Assembly (NCBI RefSeq): GCF_003611585.1 | Contig: NZ_RAVW01000001.1 | Coordinates: 23,383 to 87,382 of the forward strand | Reading direction: 5' to 3' | From: Corallococcus exercitus | Lineage (GTDB): Bacteria; Myxococcota; Myxococcia; Myxococcales; Myxococcaceae | DNA length: 64,000 bases | Part shown: positions 45,226 through 53,737 of the stretch, in pieces | How positions within the stretch are numbered: position 1 is the first letter of the stretch | How the letters are laid out: each line of letters starts with the position of its first letter | Translations under genes and position numbers: made by a program | Notes under the pieces: generated by a model | Told to the model about the DNA's origin: nothing | Seen by the model: the letters and a program-made list of their open reading frames with translations, nothing else | Database searches by the model: none

Positions 45226-47301
45226 TCACCGCCCCACTGCGACCGGCGCCAGCCGGCCGATGGGGCGAATCTGCAGATCCCCGTCCAGCTCGCCGTAGGT
45301 GAGCACCGCCACGTCCGGGAACGGCCCCTCGCACAGCTTGCGCAGCGGGCGGCGGATGTCCGGAGCCGTGAGCAGCACCGCCCGGCCCCCATTGGCGATC
45401 TGCCGCACCCCCTCCAATATCTCCATGATGCGCTCCGGCTCCGGCGCGGGCCCCCTGGGGCCGCTGGCGCGCAGCACCTCTTCCACTTCCGGATCCACGA
45501 GGTACGCGTACAGCGGGCCCGTGGGCGCGAACTGGTGGCTCAGGTAGCGGTGCAGGGCCTGACGGCAGCGCTCGGCCAGGGCGGTGGCGTCCCCTTCGGT
45601 GGTGGGCGCCACGAGCGCCTCCAGGATGGCGCGCAGGTCGCGGATGCTCACCTGCTCCTGCACGAGCCGCCGCAGCACGTCCACCAGCAGCGGCAGCGGC
45701 ACCTTCTGCAGCGCTTCCTTCACCAGCACGGGGGACTGGGCCTCCAGCCCCTCCAGCAGCCCCTGCACCTCCTGGAGCCCCAGCAGCGCGGAGGCGCGCA
45801 GGCGCAGCACGGCCCGCAGGTGGTCCGCGATGAGCTCCGACGGCTTGCGCAGCGGCACCTGCGCCAGCTCCAGCCGGGAGCGGGCCCCCTCCCCCACGCG
45901 GCTGACGGGACGTCCACTGGCGGGCTCCACGGCCGCCTCCGCCTGGACCTCCAGGAAGGCCAGCTCGCCGGGAGGAACGAGCGCATACAGGGCCCCGGGC
46001 TGCACCACGCCGCCACCGGCGGGCACTTCGTCCAGGAGGATGCGGTACTCGCCGGGCCCCAGGTAGGCGGCGTGGGTCCGCACCCGGATGCCGGGGATGC
46101 GCACGCCCAGTTCGAAGAACAGCTCGTCACGCACGGCGTTCAGCACCGTGTGCACGAAGGCGCCCCCGTCGGCCTCCGCGAGCGGCGTGAGCTGCGCGGA
46201 CAGGTCCAGCGTGAGGGGCGTCACACCGACCGGTGCCTTCGCGCTCTCGGGAGGCTTGCCTGCGGCTCCAGCCGGCACCGCGGCCCCGGTGGGAGCCCCG
46301 TCCTTCGACTGCGGCTTCTCCGGCGCCTGGCCCTTGCGCCGCAGCGCATGGCCGAGCCCTCCGAGGCCCGCCGCCAGGACGAGGAAGGTCAGGTGCGGCA
46401 TGCCCGGCATCAAAGCCAGCGCGACGCACAGGCCCGCGACGGTGGCCAGCGTGCGGAAGTCACCGAAGAACTGGGAGCCAATCTCCGCCCCGAGCGAGTC
46501 CTCCTCCTTCTCCGACGCCACCCGCGTGACGACGAGGCCCGCAGCCACCGCGATGCACAGTGAAGGCACCTGGGACACGAGCCCGTCACCAATGGCGATG
46601 AGGGCGAAGGTGGCGGCGGCCTCGGAGAAGGACTGGCCGTTCTGCAACACGCCAATGAGGGTGCCGCCCAGCAGGTTCACCGCGACGATGACGAGGCCCG
46701 CGACGACGTCGCCCTTCACGAACTTCATCGCGCCGTCCATGGCGCCGAACATCTGGGACTCACGCTCCAGGTCGCGCCTCCTCCGCCGGGCCGCCGTCTG
46801 GTCGATGGCGCCCGCGCGCAGGTCCGCATCGATGGACATCTGCTTGCCGGGCATCGCGTCCAGCGTGAAGCGGGCGGACACCTCCGCGACCCGCTCGGCG
46901 CCCTTGGTCACCACCAACAACTGCACCAGCGTGAGGATGGCGAACACCACCGCGCCCACCACGTAGTCGCCTCGCACCACGAACTCGCCGAAGGCCTGGA
47001 TGACCTCGCCCGCGTGGCCCTCCGAGAGCGCCAGCCGCGTGGACGACACGTTGAGCGACAGCCGGAACAGCGTGGTGAAGAGCAGCAACGTGGGGAACGA
47101 CGTCACCCGCAGCGCATCCTTCGCGTTCAGCGCCGCGACCAGGAGCGCCACCGCCGCGGCCAGGTTCACCGCGAGCCCCACGTCGAGGAGCCACGCCGGC
47201 AGCGGAATGATGAGCGCGCCCAGCACCGCGGCCATCGCCACCGCGAGCACGACGTCCGAGGATTGACGAGCCTTCAGCAAGACCTTGATAAGTGGGTGCA
47301 T
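45226..47301 (-). CDS. sctV: Type III secretion export gate protein SctV (FlhA/YscV family)
   Basis: 691-residue inner-membrane export gate. About eight helices span the first 340 residues, with the conserved FHIPEP-like segment LFRLSLNVSSTRLALSEG and the cytoplasmic loop AGAIDQTAARRRRRDLERES. The C-terminal cytoplasmic domain (from about 390) forms the nonameric ring in relatives, here with DELFFELGVRIPGIRV and LYAYLVDPEVEEVL. ATG 47301 shares one base with the sctU stop (TGATG). It is the last gene of the operon, 3 nt from the convergent HU/IHF gene. Confidence 0.94.
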   Translation of the reverse strand: MHPLIKVLLKARQSSDVVLAVAMAAVLGALIIPLPAWLLDVGLAVNLAAAVALLVAALNAKDALRVTSFPTLLLFTTLFRLSLNVSSTRLALSEGHAGEVIQAFGEFVVRGDYVVGAVVFAILTLVQLLVVTKGAERVAEVSARFTLDAMPGKQMSIDADLRAGAIDQTAARRRRRDLERESQMFGAMDGAMKFVKGDVVAGLVIVAVNLLGGTLIGVLQNGQSFSEAAATFALIAIGDGLVSQVPSLCIAVAAGLVVTRVASEKEEDSLGAEIGSQFFGDFRTLATVAGLCVALALMPGMPHLTFLVLAAGLGGLGHALRRKGQAPEKPQSKDGAPTGAAVPAGAAGKPPESAKAPVGVTPLTLDLSAQLTPLAEADGGAFVHTVLNAVRDELFFELGVRIPGIRVRTHAAYLGPGEYRILLDEVPAGGGVVQPGALYALVPPGELAFLEVQAEAAVEPASGRPVSRVGEGARSRLELAQVPLRKPSELIADHLRAVLRLRASALLGLQEVQGLLEGLEAQSPVLVKEALQKVPLPLLVDVLRRLVQEQVSIRDLRAILEALVAPTTEGDATALAERCRQALHRYLSHQFAPTGPLYAYLVDPEVEEVLRASGPRGPAPEPERIMEILEGVRQIANGGRAVLLTAPDIRRPLRKLCEGPFPDVAVLTYGELDGDLQIRPIGRLAPVAVGR

Positions 47302-48347
47302 CACGTCTGTCTCCGTGGACGGTCGTCCGGCTCGCGCAGCTCCATCGCGGTACGCAACACGACGGCCGCCGCCTGGTACAGCTCCTCGGGGATGGACTCT
47401 CCGACGTCGAAGTGGATGAGGCTGCGAGCCAGCGGCACGTCCCGGACCACGGGGATGCCCTGCCGGTGCGCCTCCTCCTTGAGCGCGAGCGCGTCCTGTT
47501 CGCGGCCCTTGGCCACGAGGTAGGGCGCGTCGCATTCGCCCGCGTCGTAGCGGAGCGCGACCGCGATGTGCGTGGGGTTGACGATCACGGCGGTGGCCTT
47601 CTGCACCCCACGTGCCGGACCACCCTGCGCCAGTTGACGATGCAGGGCCTTCCGCTGCCCCTTGTGGCGCGGGTCGCCCTCGCTCTCCTTGTGCTCCCGT
47701 TTGATTTCTTCACGGCTCATCATCAGCTCGCGCCGGTGCCTGCGCCGGGCAAGCGCGTAGTCCACGGCGCCGCACCCCAGCGCCACCCACGCCAGTCGCG
47801 TCACCAACGCCGCCAGCCGGCCGACGAGGAACTCCAAGCCCTGGGTTCCATCGAGCCACGCGGCCCGCAGGGCATCAGGGCCGACCGTCTCCACCTCATC
47901 CCAGACGATGAAGGCCAGCAGTGCCGCCACGAGCAGCGCCTTGCCCATCTCGACCAGTGGCCGGACGCTGAAGAGGCGTTTGAGGCCCGCGGCGGGATTG
48001 ATCCGCTCGAGCTTCGGCGCGACATGGCGCGCGTCCACCTCGAAGCCCACGGTGGCCACGGAGACCGCCAGCGATGCCATGAGTGCTCCGCCCAACGCGG
48101 GACCGCACAGCCGCGCGGCGACCCAGGCCCCCTCTTCCCATGCACCCGCGAGGGTCTGCTCCAGCATCAACCGCGCGGTCCAGTCCCTCAGCCGCGCGAA
48201 GCCTTCGGGTGCGAACGCGATGAAGCCCAACAGTCCGCCCAGCGTCGTCGCGCTGGAGGACAACATCCGGCTGCGAGGAAGCTGGCCCTTGCGCCGCGCC
48301 TCCCGCAGGCGTTTCGCGGTGGGCTGTTCCGTCTTCTCGCCGCTCAT
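47301..48347 (-). CDS. sctU: Type III secretion switch protein SctU (FlhB/YscU family)
   Basis: 348-residue protein with four N-terminal helices and a cytoplasmic domain that carries the autocleavage motif NPTH (Asn257-Pro258, in VIVNPTHIAVALRY). In relatives, cleavage between Asn and Pro switches substrate class, so the switch should operate here. The N-terminus MSGEKTEQPTAKRLREARRK is typical. ATG 48347 overlaps the sctT stop (ATGA). Confidence 0.95.
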   Translation of the reverse strand: MSGEKTEQPTAKRLREARRKGQLPRSRMLSSSATTLGGLLGFIAFAPEGFARLRDWTARLMLEQTLAGAWEEGAWVAARLCGPALGGALMASLAVSVATVGFEVDARHVAPKLERINPAAGLKRLFSVRPLVEMGKALLVAALLAFIVWDEVETVGPDALRAAWLDGTQGLEFLVGRLAALVTRLAWVALGCGAVDYALARRRHRRELMMSREEIKREHKESEGDPRHKGQRKALHRQLAQGGPARGVQKATAVIVNPTHIAVALRYDAGECDAPYLVAKGREQDALALKEEAHRQGIPVVRDVPLARSLIHFDVGESIPEELYQAAAVVLRTAMELREPDDRPRRQT

Positions 48348-49138
48348 CGCGAGACCTCGCCCAGCAGCGCCAGCGCCCCCTCGGTCGAAGCCACGCCCGC
48401 GAGCAGCCGCTCACACAGCAGCCCCACGCCCAGCCATAGCAACGCGCCGCCCCCGAGGATGCGCAGGGGGGCTCCCAGCTCCTGGAGATTCACCTGGGCC
48501 GCGGCGCGGGAGGCCATGCCCAGGAAGCAATCCACCGCGAGCGCCGCGGCGGCCACCGGGGCTCCCACCGCGAGCCCCGTGGCCATGGCGCCGCCCACCA
48601 TCACCACCACGTGCAGGGCCGAGACCTCCGTGGGCACGAAGGCGCCCAGCCGCACCACCCCGAAACCTCGCAGCAGGGCCGAGATGACCACCGGGAACAG
48701 CGCTCCCGACACCACCCTCGCCACCAGCAGGTTGTACAGCGCGTCTCCCGTGGCGGACTCACGGCTTCCCGCCAGCGGCAGGCTCGCCTCCGCGGAGGTT
48801 CCTCGGAACAGGTCGATGAAGCGGCCCCCCATCCTCGCCGCATCGAAGGGCAGCGCGGACACAAGCCCCACGGAGACACCGTAGGCCAGCTCGCGCACCA
48901 CGAGCGCCGCCATCACCACCGGCGTCTCCACCGTGCCGCTGAACTCCACTCCCGCTTCGATGTGCAGGAAGAGCGACAGCGCGAACACCAGGCCCAGGCG
49001 GACCGTCGTGGGCGCGGCCTGGCCTCCCAGCAACGGGCAGAGGAACGCGATGGGTACGAGCCGGGCCGCGCACAGCGCCACCGCTACAACGTGCGGTCCC
49101 AGGGAGAGGAGTTGTTCGCCCAACACGTCCGGGTTCAC
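48344..49138 (-). CDS. sctT: Type III secretion export apparatus protein SctT (FliR/YscT family)
   Basis: 264-residue integral membrane protein of the SctRST export gate. It has about six helices and FliR-family segments AARLVPIAFLCPLLGG, VVRELAYGVSVGLVSALPFD and ARMGGRFIDLFRGTS. GTG 49138 overlaps the sctS stop as GTGA and the stop overlaps the sctU ATG. I excluded the upstream in-frame codons, which have no family similarity. Confidence 0.93.
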   Translation of the reverse strand: MNPDVLGEQLLSLGPHVVAVALCAARLVPIAFLCPLLGGQAAPTTVRLGLVFALSLFLHIEAGVEFSGTVETPVVMAALVVRELAYGVSVGLVSALPFDAARMGGRFIDLFRGTSAEASLPLAGSRESATGDALYNLLVARVVSGALFPVVISALLRGFGVVRLGAFVPTEVSALHVVVMVGGAMATGLAVGAPVAAAALAVDCFLGMASRAAAQVNLQELGAPLRILGGGALLWLGVGLLCERLLAGVASTEGALALLGEVSR

Positions 49139-49404
49139 AGCGCCACCTCCGCGATGAGCATGAGGACCTGCTGGGTGAAGCGCGTGAGCTGACCGGCGAT
49201 CCACGGGCCCGCGAGCACCAGGGACAGCACCGCCGCGCACAGCTTGGGCACCACCGACAGCGTGCTCTCCTGTAACTGGGTCGTTGCCTGGAAGAGGCTC
49301 ATCAGGAAGCCCACCAACAGGCTCGCGCCAATGGGCGGCAGCGAGGCGACCACCATCAACAGCAGGGCTTCACGCCCCAGGGTGAGCAGGACGTCCTGGG
49401 TCAC
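49135..49404 (-). CDS. sctS: Type III secretion export apparatus protein SctS (FliQ/YscS family)
   Basis: 89-residue protein with two helices, the normal FliQ size. The conserved helix pair is GREALLLMVVASLPPIGASL and PKLCAAVLSLVLAGPWIAGQ, with the family segment QATTQLQESTLSVVPK between them. It starts at GTG 49404, 4 nt after sctR. It belongs to the SctRST core that forms the export channel. Confidence 0.94.
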   Translation of the reverse strand: MTQDVLLTLGREALLLMVVASLPPIGASLLVGFLMSLFQATTQLQESTLSVVPKLCAAVLSLVLAGPWIAGQLTRFTQQVLMLIAEVAL

Positions 49405-49408
49405 GGTG

Positions 49409-50134
49409 TCACCGGTAGCCGAGGATGAGTCCCCGCGCGAGCAGGGCCCAACCATCCACGGCGACGAAGAGGAGGATCTTGAAGGGCAGGCTCACCTGCC
49501 CCGGCGACAGCGTCTGCATGCCCAACGCGAGCAACACGTTGGCGACGACCATGTCGAGCACCAGGAAGGGCAGGAAGACGATGAAGCCAATCTGGAAGGC
49601 TTCCTTCAGCTCGGTGATGACGAAGGCCGGGATGACGACGAACAGGTCCGTCTCATGCACCTGCTCCGCCTCCTCCGGAGGACGCAGCTCGCGGGCCAGG
49701 TCCACGAAGCGGGCCCGCTCCTCGGGGCTGCCGTGCTTCGTGAGGAAGCCGCGCAGGGGCTCCGTCACCTGCTTCGCGGCGGAGAGGACCTGCGCTCCGG
49801 AGTGCACCTCGTCGTACGCCGCTTGTCCCGCGTCGTACATGCGCTCCATCACCGGCGCCATGATGTGCCCCGTCAGCACCACGGCGAGCCCCGTCAGCAC
49901 CACCGTCGGCGGTGCCTGCTGCGTGCCCATCGCCGAGCGGGCCAGGGAGAGCACCACGGCGATCTTCGAGAAGCTCGTCAGCATCAGCACCGCGAACGGC
50001 AGCAGCGACAGGAGCGTGAGCATTCCCATCATCGCCAGTGGGCTGCCGGCATAGGAGGCCTGCGCCAGGGAGGGCTCCGAGGCGAACGCGATCGCGGGAA
50101 GGAACACACCGCATCCCAATCCGAGGGCCTTCAT
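49409..50134 (-). CDS. sctR: Type III secretion export apparatus protein SctR (FliP/YscR family)
   Basis: 241-residue membrane protein. Family motifs are LLPFAVLMLTSFSKIAVV, GTQQAPPTVVLTGLAVVLT, and the C-terminal TELKEAFQIGFIVFLPF and PFKILLFVAVDGWALL. A possible signal sequence (LGLGCGVFLPAIAFA) precedes the first helix, as in flagellar FliP. ATG 50134 overlaps the FliO-like stop (ATGA). Confidence 0.95.
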   Translation of the reverse strand: MKALGLGCGVFLPAIAFASEPSLAQASYAGSPLAMMGMLTLLSLLPFAVLMLTSFSKIAVVLSLARSAMGTQQAPPTVVLTGLAVVLTGHIMAPVMERMYDAGQAAYDEVHSGAQVLSAAKQVTEPLRGFLTKHGSPEERARFVDLARELRPPEEAEQVHETDLFVVIPAFVITELKEAFQIGFIVFLPFLVLDMVVANVLLALGMQTLSPGQVSLPFKILLFVAVDGWALLARGLILGYR

Positions 50135-50616
50135 CCCCCACCCCGCTTCCGGGACGCGCCACACGCAACCTGCGTCTGTCGCGCACGGGGAAAGAGCACC
50201 GTCGGCTCCAGGTCCACCCGAGGCTTCACGGTGGCCCTGGGCATCGCTCCGGGCAGGACGGCCATGGCGCGGGTCTCATGGATCTCCGCGAAGGTGTCGC
50301 CGTAGGCCACGAGGTAGCGCCGTCCCTCCGCCTCCACGAGCGCGAGGCCGCAGCGCTGTGAAAGCCCCGTCCGAAAGATGATGCTCAGGGGCGCCGGAGC
50401 GGAGTCATCGCGACTCCCCGCCTCGCCTCCCTTGCGGAGCAACACCCAGCCCAGCCCCGCCAGGGCCATCGAGCCGACGAGCAGGCGCGAGGTGCCCACC
50501 AGCGACAGTCCTCCCAGCGGCGCGAGCGTCGCCAGCCCCACCAGCAGGGCCGACGCGAGCAGCAGTCGGCCGCGTGGAGAGAAGGAGGACAGCAACGTGT
50601 TCACCGGTCCGCTCAC
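50131..50616 (-). CDS. FliO-like small membrane protein of the type III operon
   Basis: 161-residue protein placed where flagellar operons have fliO. It has two closely spaced hydrophobic helices (LLLASALLVGLATLAPLGG and LLVGSMALAGLGWVLL) followed by a small domain: LSQRCGLALVEAEGRRYLV and AYGDTFAEIHE. That domain resembles the FliO pattern in which a short beta-domain follows a membrane helix (LVEVGGRxLLLG). FliO assists FliP (SctR) assembly and is usually absent from injectisomes. GTG 50616 and the stop both overlap neighbouring genes. Identification is tentative. Confidence 0.6.
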   Translation of the reverse strand: MSGPVNTLLSSFSPRGRLLLASALLVGLATLAPLGGLSLVGTSRLLVGSMALAGLGWVLLRKGGEAGSRDDSAPAPLSIIFRTGLSQRCGLALVEAEGRRYLVAYGDTFAEIHETRAMAVLPGAMPRATVKPRVDLEPTVLFPRARQTQVACGASRKRGGG

Positions 50617-50855
50617 GGCAGCAACGCCAGGATGCGGGCGCCCACTTCGCCTTCGATCTCCACCAACTCCGCACGCGCGACCACTCGGTCGCCCACGCGC
50701 AGCAACACGGGGCTGCTCGCATTCACGTGCAGGGGCAGCAGTGTCCCCGGCTTGAGCGCCGCCAGCTCCGCCAAGGGCAACAGCAACCGCGTCAGCTCGA
50801 TCTCCACATCCACCGGGAGCGGCGGCATCGCCTCGCTCCGCTTGTTCGTCGCCAT
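50613..50855 (-). CDS. Probable SctQ-C product from an internal start
   Basis: In-frame ATG 50855 inside sctQ would produce an 80-residue protein (MATNKRSEAMPPLPVDVEI onward) consisting of just the SPOA/FliN-like domain. In Yersinia, Shigella and Salmonella systems the sctQ gene makes such a product by internal initiation, and it assembles with full-length SctQ. Here the internal ATG has AGGAG six nucleotides upstream. This strengthens the proposal that it is real. Confidence 0.55.
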   Translation of the reverse strand: MATNKRSEAMPPLPVDVEIELTRLLLPLAELAALKPGTLLPLHVNASSPVLLRVGDRVVARAELVEIEGEVGARILALLP

Positions 50856-51764
50856 GTCCGACTCCTGTCGGGCCGCGTGCGAGTGCACGACGCTCCCTGT
50901 CGAAAAACCGTCCGCGAGAAACTCGCCCCGGAGCGCGAAGCCCCGGGTGATCAGCTGTCCTTTTCCCTCCACGCGCCCATCGCGGAGACGCACGCCCTCG
51001 AAGAGCACGACGTCTCCCGCCGACAGCGCATCCACGGCCGAGGCCTGCAACGGGCTGCGTCCCACGAGGCAGCGTGCGGGCACCGATGCCGCCAGCACCT
51101 GGGGCGCGATGGCGCCTGCCGATTCCACGGGCAGTTCCTGAAACGCGGTCTGCACGGCACGGGCGGGCAGGAGCACCCGGCCTCCCACCGTCGCGTCCTC
51201 CACCGTTGCCGTCAGCAACACCGCGACATAGGGCTGTCTCGGGTCGACTCGCGTCAGCACGTCACCGCGCCGCATCGACACCGCGGACAACCGAGGTCCC
51301 AGCCTTCGCACCCATTCACCTTGCCCGCGCATCGCGGCCAGGGCGGACAGCAGCAGGTACACCAGCGTGGACTCTTCCAGCCGGGTCAGCTCCGTCACGG
51401 GAGCCGGCCGCAGTCCCGCCCCCGCCAACTTCGCCAACGCCGCGAAGACCCACGGCACCTCCAGCTCCACGATGGCCGTGCCGCCCACCGCCGACAGCTC
51501 CACCAGCGCGAACACCATGCCCACCGCCAGCTCACGCTCCGGCTGGACCGCCGCCTGCACCAGGTGCCCCTCCACCTTGACCGTCGCGCTCAAGTCCCGT
51601 GACAGCGCCGCGCCCACGTCGCGCAGGAGCTCCGCGCCCCATCGCCCTACCTGGGGCCGCTGTCCCAGCACCAGGTGGGCGCGCGTCAGCCGGCGTGCAC
51701 CCGGGTGGAACGGACGCGTGGGCTTCTTCGAGACACTGGGAGACCTGACTGGATTCGTTTGCAT
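50613..51764 (-). CDS. sctQ: Type III secretion sorting-platform protein SctQ (FliM/FliN/YscQ family)
   Basis: 383-residue cytoplasmic C-ring protein. The C-terminal SPOA domain is clear (VDVEIELTRLLLPLAELAAL, LPLHVNASSPVLLRVGDRVV, ELVEIEGEVGARI). A second, weaker SPOA-like segment lies upstream (LSAGDVVLFEGVRLRDGRVE). The N-terminal 200 residues are less conserved, as in YscQ. ATG 51764 is preceded by GGAG. An internal start at Met304 probably yields a separate SctQ-C product (see 50613-50855). Two hairpins precede the gene (51785-51826). Confidence 0.85.
   Translation of the reverse strand: MQTNPVRSPSVSKKPTRPFHPGARRLTRAHLVLGQRPQVGRWGAELLRDVGAALSRDLSATVKVEGHLVQAAVQPERELAVGMVFALVELSAVGGTAIVELEVPWVFAALAKLAGAGLRPAPVTELTRLEESTLVYLLLSALAAMRGQGEWVRRLGPRLSAVSMRRGDVLTRVDPRQPYVAVLLTATVEDATVGGRVLLPARAVQTAFQELPVESAGAIAPQVLAASVPARCLVGRSPLQASAVDALSAGDVVLFEGVRLRDGRVEGKGQLITRGFALRGEFLADGFSTGSVVHSHAARQESDMATNKRSEAMPPLPVDVEIELTRLLLPLAELAALKPGTLLPLHVNASSPVLLRVGDRVVARAELVEIEGEVGARILALLP
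50856..50867 (-). promoter_or_regulatory. Internal ribosome binding site for SctQ-C
   Basis: On the minus strand AGGAG lies before ATG 50855, with TCGGAC between them. It is stronger than the ribosome binding site of sctQ itself (GGAG) and lies exactly at the linker before the SPOA domain. Confidence 0.6.
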
Positions 51765-51784
51765 CCGGCACTCCGGAACGGCGA

Positions 51785-51826
51785 TGGGACACACGTCCCC
51801 TGTGCACGGCCCCAGCCAGGGGGCCG
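51785..51826 (-). other. Two adjacent hairpins between the FliG-like gene and sctQ
   Basis: GGGAC-ACAC-GTCCC (51785-51799) and CGGCCCC-AGCCA-GGGGCCG (51807-51826, one spare G) lie in the only sizeable intergenic gap (154 nt) of the type III operon, just upstream of sctQ. They may attenuate transcription or stabilise the downstream mRNA. No T-tract follows. Confidence 0.45.
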
Positions 51827-51918
51827 GCTCGTGGAATCAGGGTGTTGGCAGGGGGGAGAGGTCCGTCATCGGGATGCTGCGTTCCCGGTTCGGGATGGCC
51901 CTCCACGCACCCGGCCGC

Positions 51919-52398
51919 TCAGCGCAGGGCCTCGCGGATGCGCCGCTCCGCCAGGGCGGTCAGGACCGGGGCGGCATCCCCCGGCGGTCCAGCGTCCTCC
52001 CACTGGGGAAACCGGCTGCGGTGGTACGGCGGAAGCCCGCGCAGGGCTTCCTGGCGCAGAGCCTCGGGCGCCGCCTCCAGGAAGAGGGCCAACCGGTTCG
52101 CGGCGTCTGCCCGTTCGCCGAACTCCGCCGCCACCTTGGCATGTCGCTGCGCGGAGGGCATGGCGGCGAAGCGCTCCAGATAGCGCAGCGCCCTTCCCGC
52201 CTCCGCGTCCACCAGGCCGCCCAGCAGCTCCGCGGCGCGCTCCCGCGCCAGGACGCAGACGACCAGCGCGATGCGCTCCAGGGGCAGGGACAGCGCGGGC
52301 AGCGTGACGTCCGCCACCGTGGCCTGGGGTGCTTCCTTGCGCGATGGAAGGAGCTTCCGGGCCAGGCGCATCGCCCGTCCCACGCGTGTGGCTTCCAT
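51919..52398 (-). CDS. FliG N-domain-like protein of the type III operon
   Basis: 159-residue soluble, helical protein with no signal peptide. The central region (ERIALVVCVLARERAAELLG, VDAEAGRALRYLERFAAM, RHAKVAAEFGERADAANRL) has the look of the FliG N-terminal domain, which in flagella binds FliF. It follows sctJ (the FliF relative) by 7 nt, exactly the fliF-fliG order. In injectisomes SctK or SctL would act here instead. No FliG middle or C-terminal domain is present. The assignment is tentative; an SctK-like protein is the alternative. Confidence 0.5.
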   Translation of the reverse strand: MEATRVGRAMRLARKLLPSRKEAPQATVADVTLPALSLPLERIALVVCVLARERAAELLGGLVDAEAGRALRYLERFAAMPSAQRHAKVAAEFGERADAANRLALFLEAAPEALRQEALRGLPPYHRSRFPQWEDAGPPGDAAPVLTALAERRIREALR

Positions 52399-52405
52399 GG
52401 CGTGC

Positions 52406-53221
52406 TCAGGCCAGCTTGCGCGTGGAGCCCGGTGTCACCACCGGCCGCGCGGGCGTGGGCGGCGCAGGCGGTGCCACCGGAGGCTGCTCCGCGAGGGCCT
52501 GGTAATGCCTCCAGCGCAGCGTCGTCCAGACGAGCGCGCCGGACAGCCCCGTCACCAGCACGCCCAGCAGGGCGAGCACCACCCGCAGCCGCAGCGGCAC
52601 GGGTCCCCCCTTCGGAGACGGCGCCTCCACATGCGTCGTCACCTCATCCACCAGCAGCGACACCGCCTCCGGAGACAGTCCTTCCACGCCTCCCGCGATG
52701 AGCTCGCGCAGCGTGTCCGCCGACTTGCGCACGCGCTCCGCGCCACCGGGCGCCGCTCTCAGCATGGCTGACGCCTTCGATGGCGTCGGAGCCTGACCGG
52801 GCCTCGGCGGAGGTGGAACCACCAGGTGCACCCGCGCCAGCAGCACGCCGTCCACCGTCTGGAGGGTCTTTTCCAGCTCGCGCTCCATCCCCCGGACGCG
52901 GCAGACCTGTTCCTCCAGCGGCGAGCGCACGAGCCCGCTCCCGCCGAACACGTCACAGCCCGTCTCCGCGGCGAGCCGGGGCAGTCCCAGCTCCGCCAGG
53001 ATGCGCACGGCGTCCGAGGACTGCGCGTCCGTCACCTCGATGGCCCAGGTGGGTTTCTTGCCCGGCTCGGGCACCTTGCGCGCGTCGAGCCCCCGCTCGA
53101 CGAGCACCGTCTGCAGCTCGTTGGCCTGACGCTCGTCGAGGCCGTGCTGGATGCGCTCCCGGCACGCGGAGGCGCCCAGGAGCAGGAGGAAACAGAGACA
53201 ACGAAGGGGAGCGGAACGCAT
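52406..53221 (-). CDS. sctJ: Type III secretion inner-ring lipoprotein SctJ (YscJ/FliF family)
   Basis: 271-residue lipoprotein. Signal peptide and lipobox (LLLLGASAC, Cys20) are followed by ring-building motif 1 (LDERQANELQTVLVERGLDA, DAVRILAELGLPRL), ring-building motif 2 (SPLEEQVCRVRGMERELEKT, LQTVDGVLLARVHLVVPP) and one TM helix near the C-terminus (VVLALLGVLVTGLSGALVW). This is the complete injectisome SctJ layout. ATG 53221. A Pro-rich cytoplasmic tail ends the protein. Confidence 0.94.
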   Translation of the reverse strand: MRSAPLRCLCFLLLLGASACRERIQHGLDERQANELQTVLVERGLDARKVPEPGKKPTWAIEVTDAQSSDAVRILAELGLPRLAAETGCDVFGGSGLVRSPLEEQVCRVRGMERELEKTLQTVDGVLLARVHLVVPPPPRPGQAPTPSKASAMLRAAPGGAERVRKSADTLRELIAGGVEGLSPEAVSLLVDEVTTHVEAPSPKGGPVPLRLRVVLALLGVLVTGLSGALVWTTLRWRHYQALAEQPPVAPPAPPTPARPVVTPGSTRKLA

Positions 53222-53236
53222 GGAAGGAAGGACTCC

Positions 53237-53725
53237 TCACACCTGGGTCTGGAGGACCTGCTTGACGCCGCCGGTGGCCTTCTCGACGACCTTGCCGGCG
53301 AGGTCGAGCTCCTGGCTGGCGCGGTAGACGTGGGCCTGGAGCGCGAGCAACTCCGAGGGACTGAACGTGCGGCCGGACTCGGCGAGCTTCAGGATGTGGT
53401 CCAGCCGCTGCTGCGCCTGCCCCACCCGGTCCAGCACCTCCACCGCCTGCTGACTCCGCGCCGCCTGGACCGAATCCACGCGGGCTCCCGGCTTCACCTC
53501 CGCGCAGCCCGCCTTCGCCCGCTCCACGCCTTCCGCCCGCGCCGTGCCGGCGGGTGCCTCGGTGGGCGTCCGTGCCGGCTTCGGCGGCCCCTCCGTCGTC
53601 ACCGGCACGGGGCGCGACGCGGGCTCGCGCACGCCTTCCAGCACCTTGCCGAAGGTCTCCCTGCCGGACTCCACCGCGGGCGAAGGGCCCGCACCGCCCA
53701 CGGCTCCCAACTTGTCGATGGCCAT
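53237..53725 (-). CDS. sctI: Type III secretion inner-rod protein SctI (YscI/HrpB family)
   Basis: 162-residue protein. The C-terminal helix (FSPSELLALQAHVYRASQEL then DLAGKVVEKATGGVKQVL) matches the SctI pattern ELLxLQ...ELxxKVxxKxxxxVxxLLxxQ, and the protein ends QTQV as in relatives. The first 100 residues are Pro/Ala-rich and disordered. ATG 53725. It lies directly before sctJ, the order seen in Ysc-type operons. The presence of a rod protein argues that a rod or needle is built. Confidence 0.78.
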   Translation of the reverse strand: MAIDKLGAVGGAGPSPAVESGRETFGKVLEGVREPASRPVPVTTEGPPKPARTPTEAPAGTARAEGVERAKAGCAEVKPGARVDSVQAARSQQAVEVLDRVGQAQQRLDHILKLAESGRTFSPSELLALQAHVYRASQELDLAGKVVEKATGGVKQVLQTQV

Positions 53726-53737
53726 CGCGAACGCGCC

